NCBI RefSeq assembly: GCF_001412655.1
Contig: NZ_CP012996.1
Location: 3,224,001 to 3,288,000, forward strand
Reading direction: 5' to 3'
DNA: 64,000 bases
Source: Pedobacter sp. PACM 27299
GTDB taxonomy: Bacteria > Bacteroidota > Bacteroidia > Sphingobacteriales > Sphingobacteriaceae
The position numbers and the translations under genes were made by a program. Shown here piece by piece: positions 27,784 through 37,279 of the stretch. The number at the start of each line of letters is the position of its first letter. Positions within the stretch are counted from its first letter, which is position 1. Under the pieces are notes generated by a model, which was not told the DNA's origin, searched no databases, and worked only from the letters and a program-made list of their open reading frames with translations.

Positions 27784-27904
27784 TCTATGCCAACAAAAAA
27801 ATATTAAGATTCCTTTTGTGCCATTATTCCTTCATCAATATTGGTATTCATGAATCCCTGTACCTCATCAAGAACAGTTCCTCATCATTTTTAACGTTTA
27901 AACT

Positions 27905-28591
27905 ATGCAGCTCAGTCAGCAACAATTAGAAGAAATCCAGCAATTTGTGTTAAGTAAAGGCTTTGTCTATCTGGATGTTCAAATGGAAATTATCGACCAT
28001 GTGGCATCCGCATTGGAAGAACGGATGGAGGCTGATTCGAAGCTTGATTTCAACAAAGCGCTGCAGGAAACGTATAACAGCTTTGGCGCATTGGGCTTTT
28101 CGACGATAGCAGATGCGGTAGCAAGCGGGCTCCACAAAAAGTACAATAGATTTTTCTGGAAAACCTTTCGATCTTTTTTCGGCTATAAGTATGCCTTTTT
28201 ACTGGTTCTGGGTGGATTGCTTGCTTATCAAGCCCAATTGCTTTTGATAGACAAAGGATGGTGGTTAGCAGTATTCACTGCGACAATGCTGCTGGAGGTT
28301 GTAGTCACTTTCTTAAGAAAGTTTTCCAGGGAAAAGCTGGGACAATATCTGTCTTTTAGACTGTCAGGAGGATATTTTGCCTTACAAGGGACGTTCTTAT
28401 TTGCTGTGTTATTATCTAAACCGTATATAGAAGTCGTTGATCCGTTCTTTGGATTGTACCCGGCTATGGCCATTCTTTCTATATTTCTAGTATTGTATGT
28501 CGTCTATTTGCTTGCTGCTTACAAGACAATGAATTTCGGGATAGCAGAAAGCAGGGAGCTCATGAAAAAACACCAGTACTTGAACTCGTAA
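27905..28591 (+). CDS. Uncharacterised membrane protein linked to PadR
   Basis: 228 residues. The first 75 residues are soluble and helical (LEEIQQFVLSKGFVYLDVQM, EIIDHVASALEERM), resembling the helical prefix domains found on membrane proteins paired with PadR regulators. Four membrane helices follow (about 92-112, 118-135, 160-178, 186-212). No enzyme motif is visible. It starts 122 bases after padR on the same strand and is probably co-regulated. I do not recognise a named family. Confidence 0.7.
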   Translation: MQLSQQQLEEIQQFVLSKGFVYLDVQMEIIDHVASALEERMEADSKLDFNKALQETYNSFGALGFSTIADAVASGLHKKYNRFFWKTFRSFFGYKYAFLLVLGGLLAYQAQLLLIDKGWWLAVFTATMLLEVVVTFLRKFSREKLGQYLSFRLSGGYFALQGTFLFAVLLSKPYIEVVDPFFGLYPAMAILSIFLVLYVVYLLAAYKTMNFGIAESRELMKKHQYLNS

Positions 28592-28648
28592 TATTTACTA
28601 TATTCATGTCTAAATAAGAGAGTTATCAGTTTAACTTTCGCCAAAGAT

Positions 28649-30397
28649 ATGGTACTTCAAAAAGCTCGCTACTCAGTCTCACTTCTTCTTCTCATTTCAA
28701 TAGGTTCGTTTTCTTTAACACTAAAGGCGCAGGATCACCCTTCTATTCCCGTCTTGAAAGAGGCTGATGGATATTATCAGCATCCGCAGGTGAAGGAATT
28801 GTACCTGAAAATAGGGGTATCCGGCAGCAAGCTGCACCAGGTTAGGGATTGGGATGGCAGGGAACTTTGGTTAGAACAGCAATCTGCTACTCATTTTACC
28901 AATGCTGAGGACAGTTATGGACTCAACTTTTTAATTGATGGTAGCCAGCATATTGATGGTATCAAAATAGGGCAGGAGGTATGGAAAAAGGTGCCTACCT
29001 ATGTGCCGGAGAAAATAACGGACCTCAATCAGCAACAAGCCAGAGCAATTCTGGATGGGCAAGCCGAGAAATTTGTGAGGGCCATGAACGCCAATTCAGC
29101 TGCAGTTATGGCGGATTACATTGAAGACAACTTTTCTCCGGCGCTCAAATCCAGTTCAAAAAATGAGCTGCTTTCTCGTTTTCAGGGCATATACCGTTCC
29201 ACAGGAGGTGTTAAACTGCTTAAAAACCTTTACTTTAATACTAATGCATTTTTCGGAGAATACCAATACCTGAGTAAGGATTTGAATAATGTGTATGAGT
29301 TTAGTATCAAGCTAGATAACAGCCATAAAGTGAAGCTTTACAATGGCAGGGTATTTTTCAATCCGGAGCTGATCCGAAAACCCAGGACTGAACAAGCCTT
29401 CCTCACAGATCTCGACCAGACTTTAAAGCGATTGGCTCAAAAAGATGTTTTTTCCGGCGCGCTGCTTTTGGCTAAGGGAGATGAGCTTCTATATCAATAT
29501 ACCTGTGGATCAGCGATAAAGCATCCTGATCTGAAAAACACGACTACTACAAGATTCAATATTGGCTCTATGAACAAGATGTTTACGGCAATAGGGGTGA
29601 TGCAATTGATGGAGAAAGGCAAGCTTAATTTAAATGATCCGGTATCCAAATTTTTAGACAGCACCTGGCTGCCATTGGAACTGTCCGGTAAAATACAAAT
29701 CCGACACTTATTAAACCACAGTTCGGGTCTTGGCGACTTCTTCAGCAAGGCCATGCAGGAAGATACTACTGTGGCAAATTTCCAGACTTTGGAAGGCTAT
29801 AAGAAATACCTGAAGCAGTCGAAGCTTAATTTTGAACCTGGAACTTCCTGGTCCTACAGTAACTCAGGAATGCTGCTATTGGGGGGCATCATTGAAAAAG
29901 TATCTGGTCAGAATTACTTCGATTACATAGATAAAAACATCCATGCGCTGGCAGACATGACCAATTCCAATCCTAAGTTGGAAAAAGGAATGTCAGGAAA
30001 TCAGGCACTGGGATATATCCCAAAGCAAGATGGCAGTTATGAATCTAATTTAAATTCTGCATTTACCAGACCATCACCTGCAGGAGGCGGTTATTCTACT
30101 ACTACCGATCTACATAAGTTTGGAAGGGCATTGTTATCAGGTAAGCTATTGACCGATTCCTCCAGGCAAAAAATGTTTAAGGACGAGCTTGGCATGCATT
30201 ACGGATATGGTTTTCAAATATGGGATACTCCAGGGAAACAAGTGGTAGGACATTCTGGTGGAGCGCCTGGAGTCAGTGCGGTCGCTTATTTCTTTCCAGA
30301 AACAGGTTACATGGTTATTATCCTTTCAAATTATGATAGAGGTTCCGCTGATCTGGGCGAATATCTCTTAAATCAGGTGAGATTTTTAGGGAAATAA
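28649..30397 (+). CDS. Serine hydrolase, class C beta-lactamase/penicillin-binding-protein fold
   Basis: 582 residues. A signal peptide (about 1-26, FSLTLKAQDH) is followed by an N-terminal region of about 220 residues with no recognised motif, then the beta-lactamase-related domain from about 245. Catalytic residues: Ser307 and Lys310 in GSMNK, Tyr403 and Asn405 in SYSNSG, and His535 in GHSGGAPG, which replaces the KTG box as in many esterases and D-amino peptidases of this family. It should be periplasmic. Whether it cleaves beta-lactams, peptides or esters cannot be told; an ordinary peptidase/esterase is more likely than resistance. Confidence 0.88.
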   Translation: MVLQKARYSVSLLLLISIGSFSLTLKAQDHPSIPVLKEADGYYQHPQVKELYLKIGVSGSKLHQVRDWDGRELWLEQQSATHFTNAEDSYGLNFLIDGSQHIDGIKIGQEVWKKVPTYVPEKITDLNQQQARAILDGQAEKFVRAMNANSAAVMADYIEDNFSPALKSSSKNELLSRFQGIYRSTGGVKLLKNLYFNTNAFFGEYQYLSKDLNNVYEFSIKLDNSHKVKLYNGRVFFNPELIRKPRTEQAFLTDLDQTLKRLAQKDVFSGALLLAKGDELLYQYTCGSAIKHPDLKNTTTTRFNIGSMNKMFTAIGVMQLMEKGKLNLNDPVSKFLDSTWLPLELSGKIQIRHLLNHSSGLGDFFSKAMQEDTTVANFQTLEGYKKYLKQSKLNFEPGTSWSYSNSGMLLLGGIIEKVSGQNYFDYIDKNIHALADMTNSNPKLEKGMSGNQALGYIPKQDGSYESNLNSAFTRPSPAGGGYSTTTDLHKFGRALLSGKLLTDSSRQKMFKDELGMHYGYGFQIWDTPGKQVVGHSGGAPGVSAVAYFFPETGYMVIILSNYDRGSADLGEYLLNQVRFLGK

Positions 30398-30758
30398 TTT
30401 TCTGCGCAAACGTTTGTGTAAATTTCTTTTAATGAGTAAATCTATTTAAATTATTAAAGCTGTTTTTATAGCCGTAAATCTATGCTGTGGTTCTCTTATT
30501 GAGAAAATTTTAGCTTTACTGTAGATTTTCTGTTTTTTTTTAAGGATGAAGCTGGAATATTTAACTAAACAATATAAAACTTCATCTCACACTGCAAATT
30601 TTAGATAAACAGAACAAACATTTGTAGATGGGCGTTGCAAACACCCGTGAAACGAGGCTTCAGGATCAACGATCTCTCTAGCGGCAATCATATTCTTGCT
30701 GAAAACAAAAAAGCCATCAGGACTGATCTGATGGCTTTAAATACAGGTAGGTTTATTT
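30398..30758. other. 361-base intergenic stretch between converging genes
   Basis: No convincing gene. It contains a 10-bp palindrome CAAACGTTTG (30407-30416) ten bases after the serine-hydrolase stop, which looks like a LacI-family operator but has no start codon nearby, an AT-rich middle with a T-run at 30531-30541, and the terminator of the minus-strand TonB-receptor gene at 30709-30738. Confidence 0.6.
30709..30738 (-). terminator. Terminator of the sigma-FecR-TonB receptor operon
   Basis: AAAGCCATCAG (30710-30720) pairs with CTGATGGCTTT (30728-30738) across a seven-base loop. On the minus strand the second arm runs into six T (30706-30712 region). It lies 21 bases past the receptor stop. 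Confidence 0.85.
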
Positions 30759-33464
30759 TTATATTCGTTTCATCGCATCTTCATTGCCAAGTTTCGAATC
30801 TGGTTTGGCAATACGGGATTTTCCGAACTTACAAGTAAAGCCAACAAATACACGTCTGCTATCGGTATGTATTCGTTCTGCGGAACGGAAAGTTCCGTAA
30901 TCACGCTTCAGCAAATAATCATTTCTTCTGAAAACCAATTCATTTCCCGCCAGTCTAAGCTGCCCATTGCCATTCCATAGGTTTATTAAAAAAGAGGCAT
31001 CAATGTTTTTATTCCCTTGATAACTGCCAAGATCCTGTGTGTACTTTGTCCAGAAATAAGCGTCAATCTGTAGCTTTAAATCCTTAGTGATCTTGAAAAT
31101 CTGTGCAGTTCTAAAATCAGAATAGAAAGCGTCAAGCTTATGGTTTGTACCTAGAACTACTCCTTCGGCACTGTTACGGCCAATTGGTGTGCCACTGTTC
31201 ATCGTTTCCCACCAATCGTTAATTTGATATGGGTAGAATAGATACAAGGCAACGGTGGATGCTTTTTTCAGATTCTGGCGTTTGTAATAGGTCACTTTTG
31301 TGAGGTAATCCTGTTGCGATGGAAACAAGCCTATCATTCCATCAATAGCGGTATAGCTGAGCGAGACATTTAATTTCTGAATGTTTGCAGTTAAGGTATA
31401 GGTATGGTCAAATTGTGGTACCATTTCAGGATTTCCCTGCTCAATGCTATATTGATTTAAGAACACGCTGTAAGGAACCAGATCCGTATAGACTGGCCTT
31501 CTGATGGTTTTTTTATAAGACGCAGATAAGTTGAAGTCCTTATTTATCGTGTGCTGATACAGTAATGTTGGGAAAAAGTTGTACTTACGCTGTTTAAAAT
31601 TTCCTTCAAAATCTACGTTTGATACCTCTGCTCTAAACCCCAGCTGTAGTTTGTCATTTTTCCAGTCCTTAGTTAAGGTTCCATAGACTCCTGTTATGGA
31701 TTCCTTTAAACTGTTGTCATTAGAAAAGTTGGGATCCAGCTGCAGCTGACCAGTTTTATAGTCCTCATAGTTTACGATGGTTCTGGAATTGGTATGCTGG
31801 AATTTCAGACCGGTTTCAAATGCCCATTGTTTTTTAAACTGATGCGCATAATCTGCCTGCACAATAAAAACACCAATATCTCCTTTGTTTTGCATCTGAT
31901 AAAGTGGCGGATATTTGATCACTTGGGCATTGCCATCATAAAGGGTAGATGGAAAGGACTGCCTTAAGTCTCTCTGCCATGGCGTGAAGGTACCCAGAAC
32001 AGTCAGCTCATTTTTACCTGAGTCGGATAAGAAGTGGTAATTGATATTATAGGTTTGAGAATTGCCCTTTTGGTTAAAGGAAGCATCTGTATACAACACT
32101 GAATCGAGTTTTCCATTTTTGCGGCCAAAGCCATTGGTGGTTGTCCATGGGCCTTTAAACTCCACATCACTCAGGTCAATAAATAGTCCGACCGTTTGGT
32201 TTTTTCCTAATTGTAATTCCATATTGGTCTGGAAAGTATAGATCTTATTGTGGGATAACCGCGTCCAATTGTTTGTTAGGTAATAAGATGGATCTGTAGG
32301 ATCCTGAAACCTTTCGGATTCAATGCTGAAATAATTATCACCTTTATTTAAACCGCCATTGGCATAGATGGTGAAGTTTTTGTGTTTATAGGTTGCGCCT
32401 GCATTGACACTGCCATTCGCATAATTACCAGCAGAGCCATCTGCTCTTAAATTACCGGTAAGGCCTTCAACCTGGCTTTTTTTCGTAATGATATTGATCA
32501 CTGCCCCATAGGAAGCATCATATTTGGCAGAAGGCTGTGTAATCAGTTCAATCTTTTCGATGTTTCCAGCGGGCATGGTCAGCAGGATATTTTCTAATGC
32601 GACCTCTGGTACGGGTTTATTATCGATGAGCACCAATGTTTTTTTACCTTGAAGACTCAGTGAGTTTTCAGCAGAAACCCTTACAAATGGTGCAGACCTC
32701 AGGAGCTGCAGGGAATTACCTACTGCCATTGCACTGTTCTCCACATTGAAAATAAACCGATCGCTTTTAGTTTCTACGATTGCCTTGCGGGCTACGACCT
32801 GTACTTCTTTTAAGGTTTTATTGGCGACTTTCATGGCAATTGGAGGGATGTCCATTTTTGTCGTTCCAGCAGCCACTTTAAACGCCTTACTCAGATAAGC
32901 CTGATGACCCAGTGAGGAAATTTTGAGCATATAAGTACCAGTTCTGACAGATGGGAAAGAGAAAATACCCTCTAAATCTGTTAATGAATGGACTACAAAT
33001 GATGAATCTACCGCCTGTAAAAGGGTCACAGTGGTATACTCCAAGGGTTTTTCATTTTCATCCAAAACTGATCCGCTTACTTTTTCGACTTTTGAAGAAT
33101 CGCGGATTCCGGCTTTCATTTCTATACCTGTAACAGGGCTGTTCTGCTTTTTAGGCGTAATAAATAAGGAGTAGTTTTTTGCATCCACTTTGAACCAGGA
33201 TAGGTTCAAAGGCAAAAGCAGCTTATTTAGTACCTCATCAATGGGCTTTCCTTTGTCGGCCGCCGCATGATAAGTAACCACCTTTTGTTTAATACTGGTC
33301 TCCTCGTATAGGAAATTGATGTGGTGCTGAATAGCTAATTCAGTCAATACTTTATTTAATGCTTGCTTTTCTACCGGTTTGATTTGTCTTGCGAATGTGA
33401 ACTGGTGCAGCATTAGGGTATAGGTAAAACCTATCAGGCATGTTTTTAAATTTCTCATCTTCAT
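30759..33464 (-). CDS. TonB-dependent-receptor-like outer-membrane protein with STN domain
   Basis: 901 residues. Signal peptide ends near residue 26 (FTFARQ). An STN (secretin/TonB short N-terminal) domain spans about 35-100 (LNKVLTELAIQHHINFLYEE), the part that signals to FecR-type anti-sigma factors. A carboxypeptidase-regulatory-like domain (about 130-215), plug (about 225-330, LVLIDNKPVPEVALENILL) and a beta-barrel of the outer-membrane-beta-barrel-3 type follow. The ligand is unknown; there is no SusD gene, so a glycan importer is not supported. Start codon follows the fecR stop by three bases, so they are co-transcribed. Confidence 0.9.
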   Translation of the reverse strand: MKMRNLKTCLIGFTYTLMLHQFTFARQIKPVEKQALNKVLTELAIQHHINFLYEETSIKQKVVTYHAAADKGKPIDEVLNKLLLPLNLSWFKVDAKNYSLFITPKKQNSPVTGIEMKAGIRDSSKVEKVSGSVLDENEKPLEYTTVTLLQAVDSSFVVHSLTDLEGIFSFPSVRTGTYMLKISSLGHQAYLSKAFKVAAGTTKMDIPPIAMKVANKTLKEVQVVARKAIVETKSDRFIFNVENSAMAVGNSLQLLRSAPFVRVSAENSLSLQGKKTLVLIDNKPVPEVALENILLTMPAGNIEKIELITQPSAKYDASYGAVINIITKKSQVEGLTGNLRADGSAGNYANGSVNAGATYKHKNFTIYANGGLNKGDNYFSIESERFQDPTDPSYYLTNNWTRLSHNKIYTFQTNMELQLGKNQTVGLFIDLSDVEFKGPWTTTNGFGRKNGKLDSVLYTDASFNQKGNSQTYNINYHFLSDSGKNELTVLGTFTPWQRDLRQSFPSTLYDGNAQVIKYPPLYQMQNKGDIGVFIVQADYAHQFKKQWAFETGLKFQHTNSRTIVNYEDYKTGQLQLDPNFSNDNSLKESITGVYGTLTKDWKNDKLQLGFRAEVSNVDFEGNFKQRKYNFFPTLLYQHTINKDFNLSASYKKTIRRPVYTDLVPYSVFLNQYSIEQGNPEMVPQFDHTYTLTANIQKLNVSLSYTAIDGMIGLFPSQQDYLTKVTYYKRQNLKKASTVALYLFYPYQINDWWETMNSGTPIGRNSAEGVVLGTNHKLDAFYSDFRTAQIFKITKDLKLQIDAYFWTKYTQDLGSYQGNKNIDASFLINLWNGNGQLRLAGNELVFRRNDYLLKRDYGTFRSAERIHTDSRRVFVGFTCKFGKSRIAKPDSKLGNEDAMKRI

Positions 33465-33467
33465 GCC

Positions 33468-34493
33468 TTATTTAGTGGTAATCATTAATTCCCTTGTCTG
33501 TTTATTCGGCGTGATATTGAGGTTTAACGTCATTCCAAACGCTTTAAACAAGACCTGCTCATTTTGCGTATTTAAGGAGCCCGACACTCTTTTCTTCAGG
33601 ATTTCCGGATCATCGACCACTACCTTATACCCATAAATATCTTCGAAGTAATTGAAGATTTTAGCTACAGGTACATCTTTGAAATATAACCTCCCATCTT
33701 TCCAGGATGCATACTCTGCTACATTGATCGGTTTTTTAATCAGCTTGCCTTTTTCAAATTCTGCAATATCTCCGGGGGCCAGGACCAGCGGTTTACCCGG
33801 AGTTCCATTTAAGCCTAAACTGATTTTTCCTTCTAATAGCGCCACTTCAGTGCGCCCTCGTCTGTCATTTACATTAAAAGAGGTGCCTAGTACTTCTACA
33901 TTAACCTCGCCGGTATGGACTACAAAACGTTCATGCTTTGCTATCTTTCCCGAAGTATTTAAATGCTTCACCTTTAAAAAAGCTTCTCCTTCAATCCATA
34001 CCTCCCTGATTTCATTTTTACTCCAGTTTCTATCATATTTTATAGTAGAATTGGCGTTTAGCGTCACTAAAGAGCCGTCTGGTAAGGTGATGGTTTTTAA
34101 CTGACCGTAAGGTGTATTGATGGACACCGGTTGAGTCATCTGGTAGAAAACTCCCACAGTCAATAAGATTCCTGCGATCATAGCGGCTGCCGCATAACGG
34201 TACCATAAAGGCATTCTTTTTCCGGATTTCTTCAGCAGGGTAGTTTTAGCCTGAATGGCTTCCCACAATTCCGATTGTTCATGTTCCTTTAAATTGTCTC
34301 TTTCGAAACGCATAGATTGAACGATTGCTTTGGCCTGGGTGATGGTCTCTCTCAGTTGAGGAAAAGTATCCTGGATATTTTGCCAATGGAGATTAGATAT
34401 TTCATCAGGATGGAGCACCCATAATAAAAAGTCTTCGTCATTGATCAGCTCTTCCAGGTTATAGGAGGCATACCCGCTCATTTGTTTCTTCAT
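33468..34493 (-). CDS. FecR-family anti-sigma factor
   Basis: 341 residues. Cytoplasmic N-terminal part (1-100) for binding the sigma factor, one membrane helix at about 104-124 (AAAAMIAGILLTVGVFY), then the periplasmic FecR domain (INTPYGQLKTITLPDGSLVT, about 133-235) and a C-terminal DUF4974-like domain (VAKIFNYFEDIYGYKVVV, about 275-341). It would hold the ECF sigma factor inactive until the STN domain of the receptor encoded next signals ligand binding. Confidence 0.95.
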   Translation of the reverse strand: MKKQMSGYASYNLEELINDEDFLLWVLHPDEISNLHWQNIQDTFPQLRETITQAKAIVQSMRFERDNLKEHEQSELWEAIQAKTTLLKKSGKRMPLWYRYAAAAMIAGILLTVGVFYQMTQPVSINTPYGQLKTITLPDGSLVTLNANSTIKYDRNWSKNEIREVWIEGEAFLKVKHLNTSGKIAKHERFVVHTGEVNVEVLGTSFNVNDRRGRTEVALLEGKISLGLNGTPGKPLVLAPGDIAEFEKGKLIKKPINVAEYASWKDGRLYFKDVPVAKIFNYFEDIYGYKVVVDDPEILKKRVSGSLNTQNEQVLFKAFGMTLNLNITPNKQTRELMITTK

Positions 34494-34584
34494 ATTGCTG
34501 CTTTTGATCCTATTAGCTGGTCTTGCCGCAGATTACCCCATGAAAAGGAATAAAAAATAGAAATAATTGATATTAAGCTGATTG

Positions 34585-35184
34585 TCAGTTTAATAGTTTT
34601 AAGTGTAACAATAGAGAAAGCAGCATTAAATCGTCTTTAGACAAGTTCTCTTTCAGGAAACCCAATGCTCTGGCCATTATTTTGTAGCTGGCTTTTACAG
34701 AAATGTCCATCACTTCAGCAATTTCCTCATAACTCAATTGTTCATAAAACCTTAGAAAGACCGCTTCCCTTTGTCTGGGGGTCAGTTTAGCCATCGCCAG
34801 ATTTAATTGCGCAGATACGTTGATTCGATGTTCTCCATCAATCATCGCTTCTTCCACATTTAAGCTGACCTGGAAAGCGTAGTTATCATGAGCCTCATCA
34901 TAACTCTCAAAGTTTTGCAGCTGGAAAGCCTTTTTGAAAATTAGGTGCCGGAAGGATTTGTAAAGATAGTTTTTAAGGTGCACAGGATTTCCAAGGGTAT
35001 CCCTTCTCGTCCAGATTCCTACAAAAAGATCCTGAATACACTCTTTGATCAGCTCTTTATCATGACTGAATTTTGATCCATAATTGTATAGCCCTGATGA
35101 ATAATTTCGGTATAAGTACTCAAAAGCGTCTGCATTGCCGGCTTTAAAAGATTGCCAGTAAATTGATTCAGTGGGTTCAGGCAT
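34585..35184 (-). CDS. ECF-type RNA polymerase sigma factor
   Basis: 199 residues. Region 2 at about 22-65 (KECIQDLFVGIWTRRDTL) and region 4 helix-turn-helix near 140-180 (LTPRQREAVFLRFYEQLSYE, EEIAEVMDISVKASYKIM). Bacteroidota sigma-70 family (Bacteroides expansion family) members pair with FecR and a TonB receptor exactly in this gene order. First gene of the operon; 91 bases precede fecR. Confidence 0.95.
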   Translation of the reverse strand: MPEPTESIYWQSFKAGNADAFEYLYRNYSSGLYNYGSKFSHDKELIKECIQDLFVGIWTRRDTLGNPVHLKNYLYKSFRHLIFKKAFQLQNFESYDEAHDNYAFQVSLNVEEAMIDGEHRINVSAQLNLAMAKLTPRQREAVFLRFYEQLSYEEIAEVMDISVKASYKIMARALGFLKENLSKDDLMLLSLLLHLKLLN

Positions 35185-35221
35185 AGGAAGAATTTCATGC
35201 TAAGATATAGATCTGATTGAT

Positions 35222-35264
35222 TAAAAAAAACGTCCTTTTGCCTAATCAGGGCTAAAGGACGTTT
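35222..35264 (-). terminator. Terminator of the acyltransferase gene
   Basis: AAACGTCCTTT (35228-35238) pairs with AAAGGACGTTT (35254-35264), with an inner GCCT/AGG pairing. On the minus strand it is followed by eight T (35223-35230). It lies 53 bases past the acyltransferase stop and upstream of the sigma gene. Confidence 0.85.
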
Positions 35265-35316
35265 CTTTTGCAGTGTTTATGAAAGATATACGGGGTGTGG
35301 TGATGGATAACGGAGG

Positions 35317-36399
35317 TTATCCTTTCTTAAGTTTATTCATCAGGTATCTTCTAACAGGGATGTCATAAATGACCATTACCAGATAGGCGAAACCAACCAG
35401 TAGCATAGTTCCAGCTGAGATGATAAAAAACAATTGGGTGGCATCTGGTTTATAAGTAGTGTAATAGTCAGCAAAAAGCCAAAGCACCATATAATGTGTC
35501 ATGTATAGCGGATAGGAGATGTTTCCAGAGAAAATGCATAGTTTTTTTACGCCTTCCTGAAGTTTAGCTCCAGCGCCCAAACAGATCAATAATGGGAAAT
35601 AAATCAATACTACTAATGGTTCTGTGATCCAGTTCCATTGACTATCCGGCATAAGGAAAGCGAGTAAAAGTAATATGCTTAATCCTACAAAGCCCAGGTT
35701 TGATTTGATGATCCATTTAGAACGGAAGATCAGTAATCCTGCTAAAAACGAATAGGAGATACGGGCAGCACCATGCCAAAAGGTTTCTCCACTCCAGCCA
35801 CCAAGAAGGTTTCCGCTGGAATAGCCGATATAGCAGATGGCACCAGCAGCCAAAATCGTTAAGATCAATAAGAGGTTACGCGTCGCTTTGTAGAGTGCCA
35901 GGGCATAAACCATATTGGCTACATATTCCCAAAACAGGGACCAGGCAGGTGCATTGAGACTGAATAGATTGAAATATCTTTCTGATACTACAGGAAAAGG
36001 AATTAATAAAACAGAACTTAAAAAGATGAGTGCCATTCTTCCGGCACTATACACTTCATTATGCAAACCAAAAGGGTCAAATAGAAAAGCGAGCAGACCC
36101 AATACTGAACCCATAACCACTAAAGGATGTAACCGGATCAGTCTGGTTTTTAAAAAGGTTAAGATTCCCATTTTTCCGATCCTGTCGTCATACGCATAGC
36201 CAATGACAAATCCGGATAAACAAAAGAAAAAGTCTACGGCAAGGAAACCATGACCGATGAAATTTTTTGAAGGAATAAAGACTACTTCCATGAAATGGAA
36301 AATGACAATGGCTACTGCGGCTACTCCGCGTAACCCATCGAGGATGTGAAAATGTTCTTTGGTTTTTAAAATGTCTGGACTTAACGTTTTAGCGTTCAT
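35317..36399 (-). CDS. Acyltransferase-3 family membrane protein (OafA/YrhL type)
   Basis: 360 residues with about ten membrane helices. The catalytic His is in the first helix region (LDGLRGVAAVAIVIFHFMEV), followed by GHGFLAVDFFFCLSGFVIG and a long Arg-containing loop (FLKTRLIRLHPL). Such enzymes transfer acetyl or other acyl groups to surface or exported carbohydrates. No polysaccharide synthesis genes are near, so the acceptor is unknown. Single gene with its own terminator. Confidence 0.93.
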   Translation of the reverse strand: MNAKTLSPDILKTKEHFHILDGLRGVAAVAIVIFHFMEVVFIPSKNFIGHGFLAVDFFFCLSGFVIGYAYDDRIGKMGILTFLKTRLIRLHPLVVMGSVLGLLAFLFDPFGLHNEVYSAGRMALIFLSSVLLIPFPVVSERYFNLFSLNAPAWSLFWEYVANMVYALALYKATRNLLLILTILAAGAICYIGYSSGNLLGGWSGETFWHGAARISYSFLAGLLIFRSKWIIKSNLGFVGLSILLLLAFLMPDSQWNWITEPLVVLIYFPLLICLGAGAKLQEGVKKLCIFSGNISYPLYMTHYMVLWLFADYYTTYKPDATQLFFIISAGTMLLVGFAYLVMVIYDIPVRRYLMNKLKKG

Positions 36400-36679
36400 C
36401 TAATTTTGGTTCTTTTAGAATTAATAATTTGGTTTCTTTTGTGTTGTTGTGTAGGGTCAAGAATACTGATTAAATACGATGATATCAAGTTTTGGGGCCT
36501 ACAGACAGGTTAATTTCTCTATTTTGTTAAAAAAGAAATCGTGTAGGAGAGAAATCGGGTTCATAAAGAAAGGGAAACTAGAAATGATAGCTGCTGCTTA
36601 TTGAAATGGTCAGGTATGATTTCTTAAAAACGTTAAAAATCTGCATCTTCAAGTAAATTACGCCTCAAAATCCTATCTC

Positions 36680-37279
36680 ATGAAAATTAAGCGCTTCCTG
36701 TTTTTGTCCATGATGCTGTTGCTGCTGAATAACAGCTATGCGCAAAATGTTCAGCAAGAAAAAGAATTTCTAAACTGGTTTTTTAGGAAGCATCAAAAAA
36801 TGAATGGAAAGGTGTTTTATCTGGCTGGAATAGATACTGACAAGTGGAACTACTTAAGATCCGCAGTGCATCCCGATACACTTTATGCGGAGATAGCTCC
36901 AGGGGACAGTATTCAGAATTATAGAAAGGATACACTGGTTTTTTCTGAAATAGAGCGGGCTTTGCTTCAAAAGGAAATAGGAGGCTTAAAATCCCAAAAT
37001 TTGCCCGACCAGTTCTTTGATGGAGGCAAAATGCTGAGTTCAGACTCCTTAGAGTTATATGCTAAAGGTAATCTGGATTACTGGGGGAATTTAGCTAAAA
37101 ACAAGGTTTACCGTTATTTCATGTTTTCAAGACCTATTTTTCTGAGAGCGAATACGATTTGTGTTTTTAATTACAGTCAATATTGCGGATTTAAATGTGC
37201 TTCTGGAAAAACGGCCATATATGAAAAGCAGCATGGGCGCTGGAAACGGCTAATGGTACTCAGCAGCTGGATTAGCTAG
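36680..37279 (+). CDS. Uncharacterised exported protein
   Basis: 199 residues with a clear signal peptide (1-21, LLLLNNSYAQ). The mature part is about 178 residues with several aromatic residues and three Cys close together near the C terminus (TICVFNYSQYCGFKCASGK), which could form disulfides. No family recognised. It ends on the stop region of the converging DUF922 gene, overlapping by eight bases. About 280 bases upstream hold no gene. Confidence 0.7.
   Translation: MKIKRFLFLSMMLLLLNNSYAQNVQQEKEFLNWFFRKHQKMNGKVFYLAGIDTDKWNYLRSAVHPDTLYAEIAPGDSIQNYRKDTLVFSEIERALLQKEIGGLKSQNLPDQFFDGGKMLSSDSLELYAKGNLDYWGNLAKNKVYRYFMFSRPIFLRANTICVFNYSQYCGFKCASGKTAIYEKQHGRWKRLMVLSSWIS

Noticed and set aside
28649..30397. 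Serine hydrolase as an antibiotic-resistance beta-lactamase
   Set aside because: The third motif is HSGG, not KTG, and a long extra N-terminal part is present; this fits the wider esterase/peptidase group better.
30635..30838. 67-codon plus-strand frame after the serine hydrolase gene
   Set aside because: It runs through the TonB-receptor terminator into the antisense of that gene and has no motif.
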